Shown here in pieces: positions 21,300 through 34,434 of a stretch of 64,000 nt of DNA; position 1 is the first letter of the stretch, and each line of letters opens with the position of its first letter. This DNA comes from Liolophura sinensis. Taxonomy: Eukaryota > Mollusca > Polyplacophora > Chitonida > Chitonidae. The stretch spans positions 45,247,385 to 45,311,384 of the forward strand of contig NC_088295.1 in the NCBI RefSeq assembly GCF_032854445.1, given 5' to 3'. The notes beneath the pieces were generated by a model, which did no database searches, had not been told where the DNA came from, and saw nothing but the letters and a program-made list of their open reading frames with translations. The position numbers and the translations under genes were made by a program.

Positions 21300-24225
21300 T
21301 TTTCTATGTCAGAGCGAAGGACAGGGCGAAAGCACCAACATATGGTAATATTAAGCTTCAATAATACATGGTTTGAATGTTTATTATGATTCCATTTTCT
21401 CAGTGCGAAGTACTTAACTTTAGTGTTCAATTATTAAATATTTGTATTTATTCCCATCCGTCAGAACAATCTTGCTGCACACTAGAAAGTCCTTTGACGA
21501 TTATAAAGCATGTTCCATTCCCTTGGAAGAATGTCAGACGCATTTAGTAAAACAGCCTAATATTTTATATTTATTGATTTAAAAACTAACTGATTTGGTA
21601 AGACCTATTTAACTATGACGGTCCTAACCATTTTCCCAGTGATATCCCTTTCTGGTGTAATTAAATGCATACAGCATATAGAGTAAAATCAGAGCAGCGA
21701 CGACTGCGTGAACGTGCAATTAGCACAAAGGGTGAAGGGTAGGTCGACAGGGGCAGAAGTAATGCCCGCCACAAGTTTGGAGGAACATACAACTGTATAA
21801 GTATATAAGTCGGTCAGCAGAAAAACATTCATTGTATCCAGCTTTAGATTTCATGTAAGCGTGGATGAGGCCACCTTAACTTGTAGATAAAGGGTCTGCC
21901 GCACCCATCTCAATGACACTTGGTGCCAGTGAAAGCACGTGAACTGTGACTGTCAATATGAATACACCTTTTCTAGATGTTTCCAGAGTATATAAAACCC
22001 TAGTATCAAATACATACACGGGACTACCATGCTATGTGAACATAGTCAGAAAAAATGTTTTCAGTTAAATATGTTGAGGATTTCTGCCCTGATATATACG
22101 CATATTTTTATAGGCATTTTATTTCGATTCTGAATTTCAGGAATATTATGATAAGTGTCACTTGCCATGTAACTCAAGCAATGGAAAGTATTCAGTGCAT
22201 CCACATTCAACCATATTGCAAACGGGTATATGGACAAGTTATTACAATAAGTAAATAAAATAACACAATTTATATTTTTTTATTCATATGAAAGGGCTTT
22301 AACATAGCACTCAGAAATATTACACCAATGAGACAGCTATCATTTTTATGGGTGAAGATAATGGAAGAATCCAGCTATAAACCACTGGCTTTTGGCAAGT
22401 CACTTCTCAATACATCGCCGCCTTTTACAATGTGTCGGACAAACTTGCAATCTTAAAGCCGAGAGCTGGAATTGAACCTGTGACCTCTACTTTAGCATCC
22501 TACGGTCCTGTTCACAACTGTACTAAATAATGACAACTCAGTTAACGGTGAAGGAAATTAATGATATCAGTTTTGTCATCTAATTACTGAAGGCAAAAAA
22601 AATCAATAATTTAGATTAAACTTCCTTAATTTCAGGCTGTCAGGTCATTATAAATAACGTGACAATAAGTAATATTTTTACAAGTAAGTAAGTAACACTA
22701 TTTTTACATTATACAGAGCTGAAGAATTAATATCATTTTGGAAAAGACATGCGTCCCGAGAGAAAATAGATGTATTTATTTTAATGGATTGTTTTCGTAA
22801 AGTATTTCCCTTACATGATGACAGTCAGCTTTGTGTGTACACGGGTAGAAACCATTTTGATACTTATTTATGTAGTTCCGGCTACTGGTTTCGAACCCGT
22901 GAACGCATTATTCATGGTCGGGTGGTTTGATCTGTGCAGTGTAGCGCAGGCTTAGTGAGTTTATGGATTGGAATTGTTTATGGAGTTTAGATCCCTAGCC
23001 TAACAGGCAATGCAAGGAGGATCTTCTTTGTGGTCGACACAAAGTTCGTGTGTACGTGTGTACGGCTCGTATGTACGTGCTGTATGGCTATAGTCTTGTT
23101 CAGTGGTGTTCGAGGTGAATACATTATTAGCACAAACAAGGAGTTAAAGGTGTACATCCTTGTGTACCTCAGCAAACGCCTTCAGAGGAGATAGGGTAGG
23201 AAATGCCGGGAAATTTTGATCCTATTAGTGAACAAAAGATGGTCCTTATAGGTCACGTAAATATGAATTCATTTAAAAGAAAAATTGGAGATATAGCCGT
23301 GAGCAACTACTGTGCAAGGGAACGAAAGAATGTATAAATTCCATCAGAGATACATACCCCTTGACCCAAAAAGAAAACGTTTTCTTTATCAACCTGTAAA
23401 ATAACATGCACCAAGACGGAGAAACCAGCGACTGCGCACCGCAATGGAGGTTTTTTTTTTCTCGTTTATTTGCTTTGCTCAAATATTTCCATATTTTAGT
23501 GATTTGTCATACTAACATAGACATATGACAATTTATGCTCGTAAATCATTTTTTATGTAAATTTTAGGGTATCAGCGCACATAAGCGCGATTTTGAGTCG
23601 TTACAGTTTTGTCTTATGGAAGTATTTCTTTAACCAACACCATAAAGGTGTTGCAAATTATGTATTTTGCCCCCGCATAATACAACCTGTCATTATTGCC
23701 ACGGATTTACTCCCACCAAAACTGAAATTTTCTTCACAGCGTAAAACACCAGTCAAACAATTAACTCAATATTTATTTATTGCAGTAGCGAAGCCGGAAT
23801 CTGCTGAATAAAACTTCAGGAAAAATAAGAGAAAGTGATTGCTAACAACAGTTAGAATACAATATGGTTTAAGAAAAAATGAAAGCTTACATATACATAT
23901 TTTGAATCGGTTTCGAAAATGTTGCGAAAACTTAACAGGTTCAGTAATGTTTATTGTTTTCAATCATGTTGTGGAGACGTAATTGAAACCATAGCGTGTA
24001 GATTAGAGATGTGACAACTGCAAAGTTATACATTCTGCGGTGGAATATATACAGAGTAAGGGTTTATATATGTGTGCAAAGATATGAACAACAATGCATA
24101 GATACATACAAACAGTTGTTATAAAATATTTCGAACCTGATAAGAAACAAATCTATATAATATTGCCCTATCTAGGACGAGTTAGAAATCAAATTCGTGG
24201 TGATTTAAAATGAGTTAAGAGATTT
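21300..24225. other. No gene recognised
   Basis: Contains a short match to the dispersed intronic repeat near 21662-21735 (cagagcagcgacgactgcgt) and tRNA-like fragments near 22440-22500 and 22880. No ORF with domain similarity. Confidence 0.5.
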
Positions 24226-24323
24226 ATTTCGTCTGTAGGCATTGTTTAATTACTGAAAACAAATGTGATGCCTGATTATTATTTGCTAACAAGGACGGAG
24301 AGGATTGTGAACTGGAAAGCAGA

Positions 24324-24600
24324 GTTGTGTATAAAATATGTCGTGGTGAATGCTCTGCTAGCCATGTAGGCAAAAAATATAAATGCACGTCCAAGATAGA
24401 TGACTTGAACAATATATTTGTAGCTCCAATAACAAAATTTCTGCTGTCGCTGACCATTGCCTCAAAACTGGCCACAGTGCTTTAAGTCTTACACATGGAA
24501 TTCTTGCTCACAGTTCCATTGACTTCAAACTCAGAATAAGAGAATCCTTACTTATCGCCAAGATCAAGCTCTCTCTCGGTAACATGGTTTCTTCTCCACT
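24324..24600 (+). pseudogene. Degenerate GIY-YIG endonuclease C-terminus, Penelope-like retroelement remnant
   Basis: One frame from 24324 reads VVYKICRGECSASHVGK, resembling the 'VYKI.C..C...YVGKT' start of Penelope-type GIY-YIG domains. A second frame from 24440 reads SAVADHCLKTGH and then FKLRIRESLLIAKIKLSLGN, matching the 'H....H......F..RI.ES..I....P.LN' end. At least one frameshift separates them. No reverse transcriptase is visible upstream, so this is a 5'-truncated dead copy. Family assignment is from motif memory. Confidence 0.6.
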
Positions 24601-25295
24601 GTCGCCCTAATTCTTGGCGCGCATGTTTCCTTGTAATTATACGAGTAGATTCCTGTATATACCTGTACCGTTTTTATGTATCAGTTCACTGTTGTTTATA
24701 AATTCGCATATGTATGAACCCTTACTTTGTACATATTCCTCCATAGAATGTACAACTTTGTAGTTACTTTCGAAAGCTTGAAACTTGTGAAAAAAAAAAA
24801 CCAAAAAATAAAAACCAAAAAAAAACAAACAAAAAAAACAATCATGTACAGAGTCTTTTTGTCGTGACCTATACTCACTCAATTTGAGGTCGTGCATGGA
24901 ATGAAAAAAACCCCGTCAGTATTCATTTGAAAAAGGTGACTAGTAAACCATTTTCACACCATATAAGGAAAAAAGTTTTTTGAATTCGTAGATTCCCCTG
25001 TTTGATGCCCATTATAAAGACATAGGCCAATAAAGTACTGGTATTTTGTTTATTGCTTCCTCCCGGGATAAACATGGTATAAGTTTGTCAATCACATCAG
25101 AAATTTAAAGTGTCCCACTGAAGTGTATTTGACACCCTCAACCATTCGAGGTATATTGACACCAGACTGACCACCCAAATTACCCATCCTTTCCTGATGA
25201 GAGCCAAGACAAAGGCCAAGTTTGAACATTTATAAATTTTCCCCGGCGCTTAAACATGTTGATGGCATCTAAATTCGTTCATGAGAGTAACAACT
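24600..25295. other. No gene recognised
   Basis: Possible 3' region of the Penelope-like remnant, followed by an A-rich run at 24789-24840 and unassigned sequence. Confidence 0.4.
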
Positions 25296-25300
25296 CTTAA

Positions 25301-25470
25301 ATGTATGTATGTATGTATGTATGTATGTATGTATGTATGTATGTATGTATGTTTGTGTATATGTGTGTGTGCGTGTGTGTGCGTGTGTGTCTGTATGTAT
25401 GTATGTATGTATGTATGTATGTATGTATGTATGTATGTATGTATGTTTGTATGTTTGTATGTTTGTATAT
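25301..25470. repeat. (ATGT)n microsatellite with GTGTGC interruption
   Basis: Two ATGT blocks surround a GTGTGT/GCGTGT stretch at about 25350-25390. Reading frames across it are artefacts. Confidence 0.97.
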
Positions 25471-25509
25471 ACGTATTTCCTTCAATATTCTCCACAAACA
25501 TTCATGGAA

Positions 25510-27515
25510 TGTAGCACATATGGATTGTTTTCAAGGGGCACTACAGTGGCCATTTGTAAATTTGTAACCATCTAACCATCAAAATTTGCGAATAAGTAAA
25601 CAAAATAATAGCATACTGGATTAAAATGAATTACAAAAATAGGTCATTTTACAAGGAACAGTGCATGCTCTGAAAGCACCATTCTGTTTCAAATGACAGG
25701 TTTCGACAATTGTATATTTGATAGGATTTTCTTCTGGAACTGCGGTTTCGCCATTTATAAACTATAGCTGTCACATAAGTAAAAAATTATTCACTTAAAC
25801 CCTAGCTAAATAACTGAATAAAAACATTTAAGGTAAAATATGGAAATAAAATAATATTTTGTTATCAAACGAAATTGCTCTCTTATGTTCCAGTTATCAA
25901 ATTTGTCATTATGTTTTTACACGGTTGCATTATTTGACCACATTAACTTGTACATTGATAAGACATTCAGACCCATCTACATAAACAGGGCAAATAGAGT
26001 AGGCCTGTATTGTGCAATGAAGTCTCTTTATTATAAATTTGCTGAAAAAAAAGACGATCTCTTATGTATCAAAGGAAACAATCTTCAGCCATTCAATTTC
26101 AATTTTCAATATACAATATCCTTTATCTACCCAAAGTTTAACGTCAGGGTCCGTTTATTTTTTTATAATTGGTACACAGCATATGAAGAAAATTTCAAAT
26201 ATCTTTTTTTTATTTATTCGTATAAAAACGCCTGAAGTTTCAAACAAATGTTCAAAAGTGTTATTTAAGGTAATCTTTTAGATAATCCCAATTATACCGA
26301 TTTGGAATAAAATCTGAAAGTGTCTCAATCATGGAATGTGGTCTACATGAACTACTTCTAAGGTAGATATAGTATATAGTTTTAAAATCCAGATCCACAT
26401 CCATGTGCGTGAACTTAACAGAATCACTATTTTAATTTTTCCTTTCTGGGTCTTTCCAGTACATCACAGGTAGCCTATTCTCATACAGAGTTTCATCCGT
26501 TTTTATGCCATATAGTCGTTGTCACCGAGTCTACATGAATCTGTGCGAGTTTGTTGTTTGCTGTGTGTTGGAAGCCTTTCAATTCGCAGATCAGATCTGC
26601 GTGAAAAGCCCTTGAAAAGCCTGTCCAAGCCACACCTTCTTATAGACTTGGGCTGGGTTCATTTGGAAGTCTATATTTGTGCAGACCTCATAGAAAATAC
26701 ATATTGAGCGATGAAAACAACCCGTGTACTGATTCAGCCACATGACAAATTTATGCAGGTGCTACTGAGCTTTCTTAATACCTTTCTATGAAGTCTGGCG
26801 TTTGTGTGCCCAAAGGGAACGCCATTTCTCTACACAATATTGCTATTATGGTACAGAAATCCAAATGCATTATGGATGATCCCATGAAGGTTTAAATATT
26901 GATGATTTCACACTATGAATTCCAAGTATTTCCTATAGTAATGATCTGACTATGGTTTGTGCTGTCCATGGCTTTGCGCTAAACACTAAACAGTCACTAA
27001 ACAAACAGGAAAGGTATATCATATAGACACATTAGAGTTATTTGAACCATTTTGAAGTATTTTAAAAATAATGTCCCTCATTGTAAAAGTTGTATTCCAC
27101 AATTAATTTCAGTGAAAACAGGAAAATTGCATTTTTTTATGGTTGGGTGACGCTTTTTCTTCTGGCATCAATTTATTTATTTATTAATCATTTATTTAAA
27201 AATTTTAAAAGTTCGTTCGAATTTTTGAACGATTTGATCAATTTGAAATGTACTCAAGAACTGTACATTGCCGGTCACGGGCGGCCAAAACTGCGTTCCT
27301 AAATCTTCGCCGAATTCTTCAATTAACGGCTTTGATTTCGCGATCTTTTTCGCGTTCTTGTTAAATGTACATAGCATTTTAGTATATAAATCTAGACTGG
27401 TGTAAGAACTAACATTAATACGTCTTCTTTTCTGTTTTTTTTAACCTAATTCTGCTTAAGCCATGATGATAGGGAGGTGTTTCAGATACATTCTACTACC
27501 TCAGTATTTCCATGA
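25510..27515. other. No gene recognised
   Basis: AT-rich; a 116-codon ORF at 25885-26235 has no domain I recognise and no splice or promoter support. Confidence 0.5.
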
Positions 27516-27519
27516 AGAG

Positions 27520-27645
27520 TTGCTGTTTTACTCTCCATGCTGTTTCACTCTCCGTGCTGTTTTACTCTCCATGCTGTTTCACTCTCCATGCTGTTTTACT
27601 CTGAATGCTGTTTTACTCTCCAAGCTGTTTTACTCTCCATACTCA
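27520..27645. repeat. 17-bp minisatellite, seven copies
   Basis: The unit is 'ctgttttactctccatg' with single-base variants. Confidence 0.85.
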
Positions 27646-27787
27646 TACCTTTTGTATCCCATGGAAACAATGGGAAATCCATGTGTGCAGCAGAATTCGG
27701 CGATGCTTTCTTAAGCCAACGATCCCCAACGCCAGTTAAACAGCGCAAACGACCACAAGAGCATCGTCAACCGTTTGTTTTAATTTT

Positions 27788-27832
27788 GATTTATTTATTC
27801 ATTTATTTACTTGATTGGTATTTTACGCCGCT
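27788..27832 (-). mobile_element. AATAAA-tail SINE, very short 3' fragment
   Basis: 'tttatttacttgattggtat' followed by 'tttacgccg'. Confidence 0.6.
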
Positions 27833-28224
27833 TCTTTGGTGGTGGTGATACAGTTGCTTGATTGTTTGTGTTGAATTCCAGCAATGTAGCTTTCAACAAT
27901 GCACACGATTTAGCTTAGGGCTTGTTTCCTTTCACCTATTTCACTTATTGCAAAAATAATGATATCCTGTTTGCAGTTTTATCTCAACGCCATTTTATTC
28001 TGCTGATCCCCCCCCCCCCTTCCCCGATAACAAATGTCCATACCGAGCACACCTGTCTAGTTAGAGGACATATATACCACATCCGTCGTTGACTTCCTCA
28101 GGTTCTCCTGAATCATGTACTTGAAGCACAAAAGGTTTAAGTGTCGTTTTATTTGATACAAACGGAGTCTTGATTTAATCGGTATCTTCGGCAAAGCAAC
28201 TCCACTTTCTAGCGCTGTAGATTC

Positions 28225-28535
28225 GGTGTTTTTGACAGGAGGTGTGTGAGAACTTCAACATAATCAAGTGAAATCTAACTGGGTCGTGGTCACTTACAGA
28301 CTGGTGGAGTGGAGGCGCTGGGCATATACACGTTAAAGTGCCGGTACATATTATTGAAAAGGCTGGTAATGCTAGGTCTGCAATAGCCCTGTGATAACTA
28401 CCAAAGGGGCGGGGGTCGATGACAAAAAGAGCAGTCACAAAAAATCTTTATCCACTGAAGTGGCTGCTTCAACGACTGTGATATTGATAAAGGTATACTG
28501 GTCTAGTTGACATGTATATAGTGACCATACTGACC
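28225..28535. repeat. Direct duplication, left copy
   Basis: Shares in order 'cttcaacataatcaagtgaa', 'atctaactgggtcgtggt', 'gctgcttcaacgactgtgat' and 'tctagttgacatgtatat' with 29340-29760. Both copies contain 'cttacag' with 'ctggtgga'. Function unknown. Confidence 0.75.
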
Positions 28536-29339
28536 TTGAGCTGAACGAAACTCAAACAACGCGCTGTGCAGTCAGTTAAAACGAGAATCTTATGAATCCG
28601 ATTTTTCGTATTTGAATGAATAGTCTTGTTGACCAGTTGTTGTTCTGCATTATTGAAAATCATGCCGACCCTTAGGTCATCGATATGGCAATACGAAGAC
28701 ATGGGGTAAAAATAAACCCTTACAGGTTTGTGACAATACCGTGGGAACCCAGAGCTAACCAGTGCCCTAGGACAGCAGTAAAAGGCATGAGGTCTCTCAA
28801 AGATTTTCTGTGGGTTATTTTAAAGGGCAATCGTTCTGTATGAATCCGTATGAAGTCTCTTAATGTTTTTGATATCTTCAGTGTGTACTGCGGAAGATAG
28901 GATTAATTTAGGCCTCATCCTTTCAGGAAATGTTCTTCGATCTAAAAGGGTTGTCTTGTCAACAAAAATCAGTTTTAACGTCAAATTATACGTTCGATTT
29001 TGAACCACCATTTTGTCAGCCATGCAATGAACGTATACGGCTATCTGAGCTGAGGGTATTAAAGCACGCCAATCTATGCTTAACCAATTTTCATCTTTAC
29101 AACATAATATTAACGGGAATGAATTTCAGTGTATAGCATGTTACTTACACTGTATTAGAGATGAAGTCGTGATGCTTAAATAAACCATATACCATAGCAA
29201 AGGAGCAAAGAAGCCAACAGAATTGTTTCAAACTTATTTGGCACAATTCGAATCTCAATTTACCTGAGAATTTACTGAGTAAACTTTATTTCATTTATTT
29301 ATTTGATGTCTTTTAAAATCCGCTATCTAACCTCTATAT

Positions 29340-29765
29340 TCGGTGTTTTGACATGAGGTGTGAGAGGTACATATGGTGAAGGGTCGTGGTTTACACTGGG
29401 CTTTGTTACCTTATTCCCACACATATACTTGACCCCAGTGGTAAAATTACATTTTTAAAGGGTAAAAACTTCAACATAGTCAAGTGAAATCTAACTGGGT
29501 CGTGGTTAGGCCTACTTACAGGCTGGTGGAATGGAGGCACTGGGCACAAAGGCGTTAAAGGACATACTATTGAAATGTTAGTCGTACTAAATCTGCAATA
29601 GCAGTAATAAGTTTTAAAGGAGGTGATCATTTTAGTCAGTAGATAACCAATGGAGAAGTTACAATAAGCCTTTATCCAGTGAAATGGCTGCTTCAACGAC
29701 TATGATATTGGAAAGACTTTTCTGGTCTAGTTGACATGTATATAATTGACATGCACATGACCTTA
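29340..29765. repeat. Direct duplication, right copy
   Basis: Second copy of the 28225-28535 segment, with an insertion of about 100 bp near 29370-29465. The offset between copies is about 1.2 kb. Confidence 0.75.
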
Positions 29766-29929
29766 TCCACTGAAGTGACTACTTCGATGTTTGTTATAAA
29801 AGAGAGCAGCGATGAAAGCAAACTGTCACCCCCTAACCTATGAAATAGGTCGTCTTGTAAATTTACATCTCTTAGTTTTTAAGAGTTATCAGTTCATGTC
29901 AATGTTGAACCATTATCAGATTATACTCA

Positions 29930-30085
29930 CCACCGCCAACCACCAGAACCATGGCTTAAGCAGAATTTGGTAGAAAAAAATGCAGTGATGTTAACTGCAA
30001 TTTTTACACTGGTCTAGAATGACTCAAAATGCAGTGTTGTCATCACATTTAATATTAAAACAATAGGACCAGGCCTCTGGACATA
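29930..30085. repeat. Dispersed intronic repeat, intergenic partial copy
   Basis: 'ttaagcagaatttggtagaa', 'gcagtgatgttaactgcaat' and 'gttgtcatcacatttaat' match parts of the copies at 39115-39215 and 46500-46850. Confidence 0.5.
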
Positions 30086-30414
30086 CTACACACCGGCCTG
30101 TCGGTCTGGGGGTCAGATCTTTGATATAATCTTTAAAATTAAGGCCATTGACATGACGAGGAACCTGAGTGCAAGACGACATGAAATTTTTGTGAGATGT
30201 CGCATCTCTAGCGAATTCGCGATTGTTTTTCGACGTTATTTATGATTTGTATGCACACTTTCTCTCAAATTCCCAAAGAACAGATGAAATTGCAAAAGGC
30301 CATTTATTCGTTGCTTATTAATAGTATATCTTACTACAGAGAGAAAAACATAGATTTGTCCGTTGCATACCAAGACGTTTTATATAGCATTACCTTCGTC
30401 TGGATAAATAAATT

Positions 30415-30570
30415 TTAATTTGGTTTCCGTCTGACAGCAATCTTCGGATGGTCGTGGGTTTCCCCCGGGTTGTGCCCAGTTTCCTCCCGCCATAATGCTG
30501 GTCGCCGTCGTATAAGTGAAATATTCTTGAGTACGACGTAAAACACCAATCAAAAAAATAAATAAATATT
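30415..30570 (+). mobile_element. 5'-truncated AATAAA-tail SINE
   Basis: 'gatggtcgtgggtttccccc', 'cataatgctggtcgccgtcg' and 'gagtacgacgtaaaacacca' then AAATAAATAAAT. Confidence 0.88.
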
Positions 30571-30734
30571 TTGGTTTCCAACCTAAGGCTGTGCTACTCA
30601 TTATCAAACATCAATTCGTTGGAAAACTGCGTGGATGTGTTTTCAGTTACTCTCACCAAGCTTTTAACCAGCTCTCAATAAACTTTCAACCAGTTGTCGA
30701 CAAGCTTTCAACCTGTTCTCAATCACCCTAAGGT

Positions 30735-30965
30735 GCCATACGTGGCCGAGGGGGGTTAGCACGGCAGCAACCCATGAGCCTTCCACTAATGCGGTCACTG
30801 TGGATTCACTTCCTTTCCGAACGTACGTGGGAAGGTCTTTCAGAAACGTGCGGGTGGTTATGTGCTTCCCTAAGATTCTGCGATTCCTCCCACCATAATA
30901 TATAAGTGAAATGTCCTTGAGTACGTCGTAAAACAGCAATCAAATAAATAAATAAATAAATAAAT
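30735..30965 (+). mobile_element. Diverged AATAAA-tail SINE
   Basis: Recognisable from 'ccactaatgcggtcactgtg' and 'cgtacgtgggaaggtctttc' to 'caatcaaataaataaataaa', with an internal deletion in the core ('ccaccataatatataagtg'). Confidence 0.82.
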
Positions 30966-30969
30966 CAGT

Positions 30970-32705
30970 CAGCTTGTATGTCTAAAATCTTCACTCATAG
31001 AGTATATAATTTGGGATCAATCCGCTGGTTCGTTTAAACAGGGCGACATCGTAAAAGATTGTCAAGTAATTAAGTTTAAATACTACATAGAGTTTTAAGC
31101 GTACATAATTTATCTTTAAAATGATCATATGAACACCATCGTTAAACTCGTTAGAACGGAATATGTTGATTGATAAATTTTATTCTCGTTTCATAATGTT
31201 ATAAACAGTTAGATATTGCCGAATAATAATAATAATAATAATAATGTAATGAATAGATTCAATCTGAAGCGTGTCAAATGTGTCACTGGCCAGATGGAAA
31301 CTGACTTCCATATAAATTCAACGATATTTTTAAATGCATCGCTTCGAGAATAACGTATACAGAAATGGTAACAGATGATATATGTGATTCTCCTAAACAA
31401 CGACCACCTTACAGAACCATCAGTGAAAGCCGCATTATATACTAAATACATTCCTGGGTTTTCATGTTGGAAGTGTCTTTTAGGCTGCCATATACCAAGT
31501 AAAAATGTAACACTTGACGAAACATTATACTGTCTGTGGAGGGCCCCTCAGTGAATGGGCCTGTGTCGATTGAAAGGACAACCATTTTTGGCCACACCCT
31601 TGTACAGACTCCACCTTGATCTTCTGGGGGCTGCATTTCGAATAGGGTTCAGAGAAAATAAATGGAAGGACAAAGAAAAGAAACTGCACTTGTGCTCAGT
31701 TAGCTTGGTAAATGTATTCGTGTAGGATTGACCCTTTGTGATATAGTAAGAGATGTCTTCATCCCCCCTAGACGAGGTAATGCTCATATTTGTATATAAC
31801 ATAATGAATGAAACAAGTAAAAAGAGCAAAAAGTAACGACGACGTTTGCATTGTGGAACACGCAGTTATGCAGAAAAAAACATGGTGTATATGGGTGTGA
31901 GTGAGAGAGAGAGCGGGAGGGGGTAGGGTCAGTGTTGCATGAAGGTAAGGGTCATGGAGTATATAGGTGTCAGGATACAGTTTTGTTCACAATAGCGTTT
32001 TTGTTATTTCCACGGGTAGCCTGGACGATTCAGAGATTCGGTTTTCTGTTGCATCGTCACGGTGATATAGATGAATAGATGCAATTAATGGTGTGTTTTG
32101 GGCTGTGGATACTGGATAGTTACGTAAGTATCGGGGAGAGGCTTTGTTTTTTTTTATATTACATTGAACCGGTCCAAATGGATTCTGTAACTGAACCAAT
32201 AACAGCATTATATATAAAAGGCATGTGACAAATATTTTACACTACACTACATATAGAGTACCATCTTACGCGGTAAAATATTCAAAGAGAAATAGCATGC
32301 ATGTTAACCCCACAATATCCTAGTTCCTCAATCGGTTAGAGCAGAAACAGCTTATTCGTCAAGGTCTGGAGTTCTTTAAATTCTGAAAATATAATAATTA
32401 ATATCCAGGTGGCGCTGCAATACATTGAAACATATTTGCTCTCTAACGCAGATATTGTTTTTTTTTTCAAAAATTAATTCGCCTCGCCAAAGGATAAAAT
32501 AGATCTTTGTACCTTGTTATTCGAACCGGAGTATCCTATTGGACAAATGTAGGATTACTCCTAAGCTTGTTGGCAACTTCACAGCTGTTTTCTAAGTGAA
32601 AATAGTTTGCATATCCCGAACCACTGCGATAGACCAAGCAAATCTTCTAGTGGCTGGAATCACTAAACCCATAATGAGAAATATACTGTACATTAAAATG
32701 TACCG
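30970..32705. other. No gene recognised
   Basis: Contains an (AAT)n run at 31225-31244 and scattered short ORFs only. Confidence 0.5.
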
Positions 32706-32711
32706 CTAAGT

Positions 32712-32760
32712 TAATTTATTTATTTATTTGGTTGGTGTTTTACGCCGTACTTTGAGTACT
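32712..32760 (-). mobile_element. AATAAA-tail SINE, short 3' fragment
   Basis: 'tttatttatttatttggttg' followed by 'gtgttttacgccgtact'. Confidence 0.7.
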
Positions 32761-32852
32761 GAGTTACACAACAATCAAATATCAATAGGGCACATCTTTA
32801 CCAGGTCATTTAGTACCGTAGCACGTCTGTGTGTGGGCTGTTAGAGGATATT

Positions 32853-33045
32853 GATTTATTTATTTATTTGATTGAGGTTTCACGCCGTATTCAAGAATAT
32901 TTCACTTATACGCCGGGCGGTCGGCATTGTGATGGGAAGAGTCCGGGGGAAACCCACCACAATCCGCATTTGACTGGCAGACCTTCTCACGTGCGGCCGG
33001 AGAGGATGCCACGCAGAGCTTCAGTTAAGTCCAAGCTCGAGCCAT
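32853..33045 (-). mobile_element. AATAAA-tail SINE, tRNA head missing
   Basis: 'tttatttgattgaggtttca', 'cttatacgccgggcggtcgg' and 'acccaccacaatccgca' follow the family. It ends near the central 'gtgcggccggagaggatgcc'. Confidence 0.85.
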
Positions 33046-33181
33046 TGAACTTGGAATGTTCCTTTCTGTTACTTTAGCTGAAATTTGTATCCGGACTGTA
33101 CATTGTCAAGCAATATTTTGACCTTGTTACGTACGAAATAACAATTTTAAGCGATTGGAAACTTTGACTAAAATGGCTTCG

Positions 33182-33287
33182 TGATCCCGGGGCCTGAACT
33201 CACAGCGAACAAGTTAGTGAGAGGCTCATTGGTCAGTACGCCGCGCCTTAGCGATAAGCACTTCGATCACTGAGGCCCCAGAATGTA
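33182..33287 (-). mobile_element. tRNA-like head of an AATAAA-tail SINE
   Basis: 'cctgaactcacagcgaacaa', 'gtgagaggctcattggtca' and 'actgaggccccaga' are the reverse complement of the family head, here separated from any body. Confidence 0.7.
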
Positions 33288-33814
33288 AGTTTTTTTTTAA
33301 ATCTGTTGGTAATTATCTATACAGGATCCACATATTTCTTCATCAGTTGACCATTGTTGATCCCTATAACATCTTATTACTTTTGAGCAAACCATTATAT
33401 GGAAATGAGTCAGCATTCAAATCTACTTATGTATGTACATCGAACTGTGTTGTAGTTAATCCTGTCCTGATCTGAGTTTGGACATTGATTTGTTTTCACC
33501 CAGCCTATAGAAGATCCACTGTTTGTTGAAGACATCCTGAGTGCTACTTGCTACAATGTTACAGCATATATCACTACCTCTATAATAACACACTAATCAA
33601 ACACTAAAAAACTTAATCTGTTAATGTTAACAGAAAGTCTGTTTTCTGAGCATGTGGATGATCATGGGTGTCCTCAGGGCCCTGCACTACAGTATATTTT
33701 CTCGTCGAGTTTTCTCACTGCACAACACTTTCCCATTATCGACTAGACTACATGTTCGAATCCAGTTACCTGCAGGATGTAAAGGTTTTCCAAGTACCTG
33801 GCGGAATAGTGAAT

Positions 33815-33960
33815 AAATATGGGTTTAATTTATTTATAACATACTTAAGGATATTTCATTTGTACAACAGCGGCCAACATTATGGTGAAAGGAAACTCAC
33901 GACCATCCGCAGGTTGCTGAGAGACCGCAGAGGAAACCAGCGTGAGCTGGTTTTTGAGGC
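33815..33960 (-). mobile_element. Degenerate AATAAA-tail SINE
   Basis: 'ttcatttgtacaacagcggc', 'caacattatggtgaaagga' and 'cacgaccatccgcaggttg' are diverged family sequence. Confidence 0.7.
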
Positions 33961-34145
33961 CATATATGCGTCTGTTGACTAGGTTAAATGATGACGTCGT
34001 TGCATCGATTCGCCGATACGTCCGTCTTAATTCTGTGTTGAATTGTTGGGTTATTGTGTATGCGTATTGGGGTGGGGGGTAAATTCGTTACACCGTTGCA
34101 CATCGAATTTCCCATATTTGGTGTGCCACTTAAACTAGACAGTAA

Positions 34146-34338
34146 GAGCGCTGGCTGAAATGGTTAAAGCGCTGGCCCAGTCGGTCAGAGTGCTGACTTA
34201 CACGATTAGAATGCTGCTTCAGCCGATTAGTGCGGCGGTTCAGGTGGTTAGAGGACTGTCTCAGTCGGTTAAATCACTGGTTTATACGATTCTGACTGGC
34301 TGGCTCAGACGGATACAGCGCTGACTCAAACAGTCTAG
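34146..34338 (+). repeat. Tandem array of A-box-like 21-bp units, about nine copies
   Basis: The unit consensus is near 'gcgctggctcagtcggttag', i.e. the tRNA/SINE A-box (TGGCNNAGTNGG) with 5' flank. Copies differ at many positions and vary between about 18 and 25 bp. No B-box follows within the array. Confidence 0.65.
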
Positions 34339-34434
34339 CTTACATTGACTGTCGAACTTTTGACCAATGACATCGCGTGTTAGAATCTAGCATTTCCGTC
34401 TTCAGTCCGAGCTTGTACATCAGGAGGTTTGCCA

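Noticed and set aside
25885-26235. 116-codon ORF as a gene
   Set aside because: AT-rich, Phe/Tyr-rich composition typical of random AT-rich sequence; no splice, promoter or domain support.
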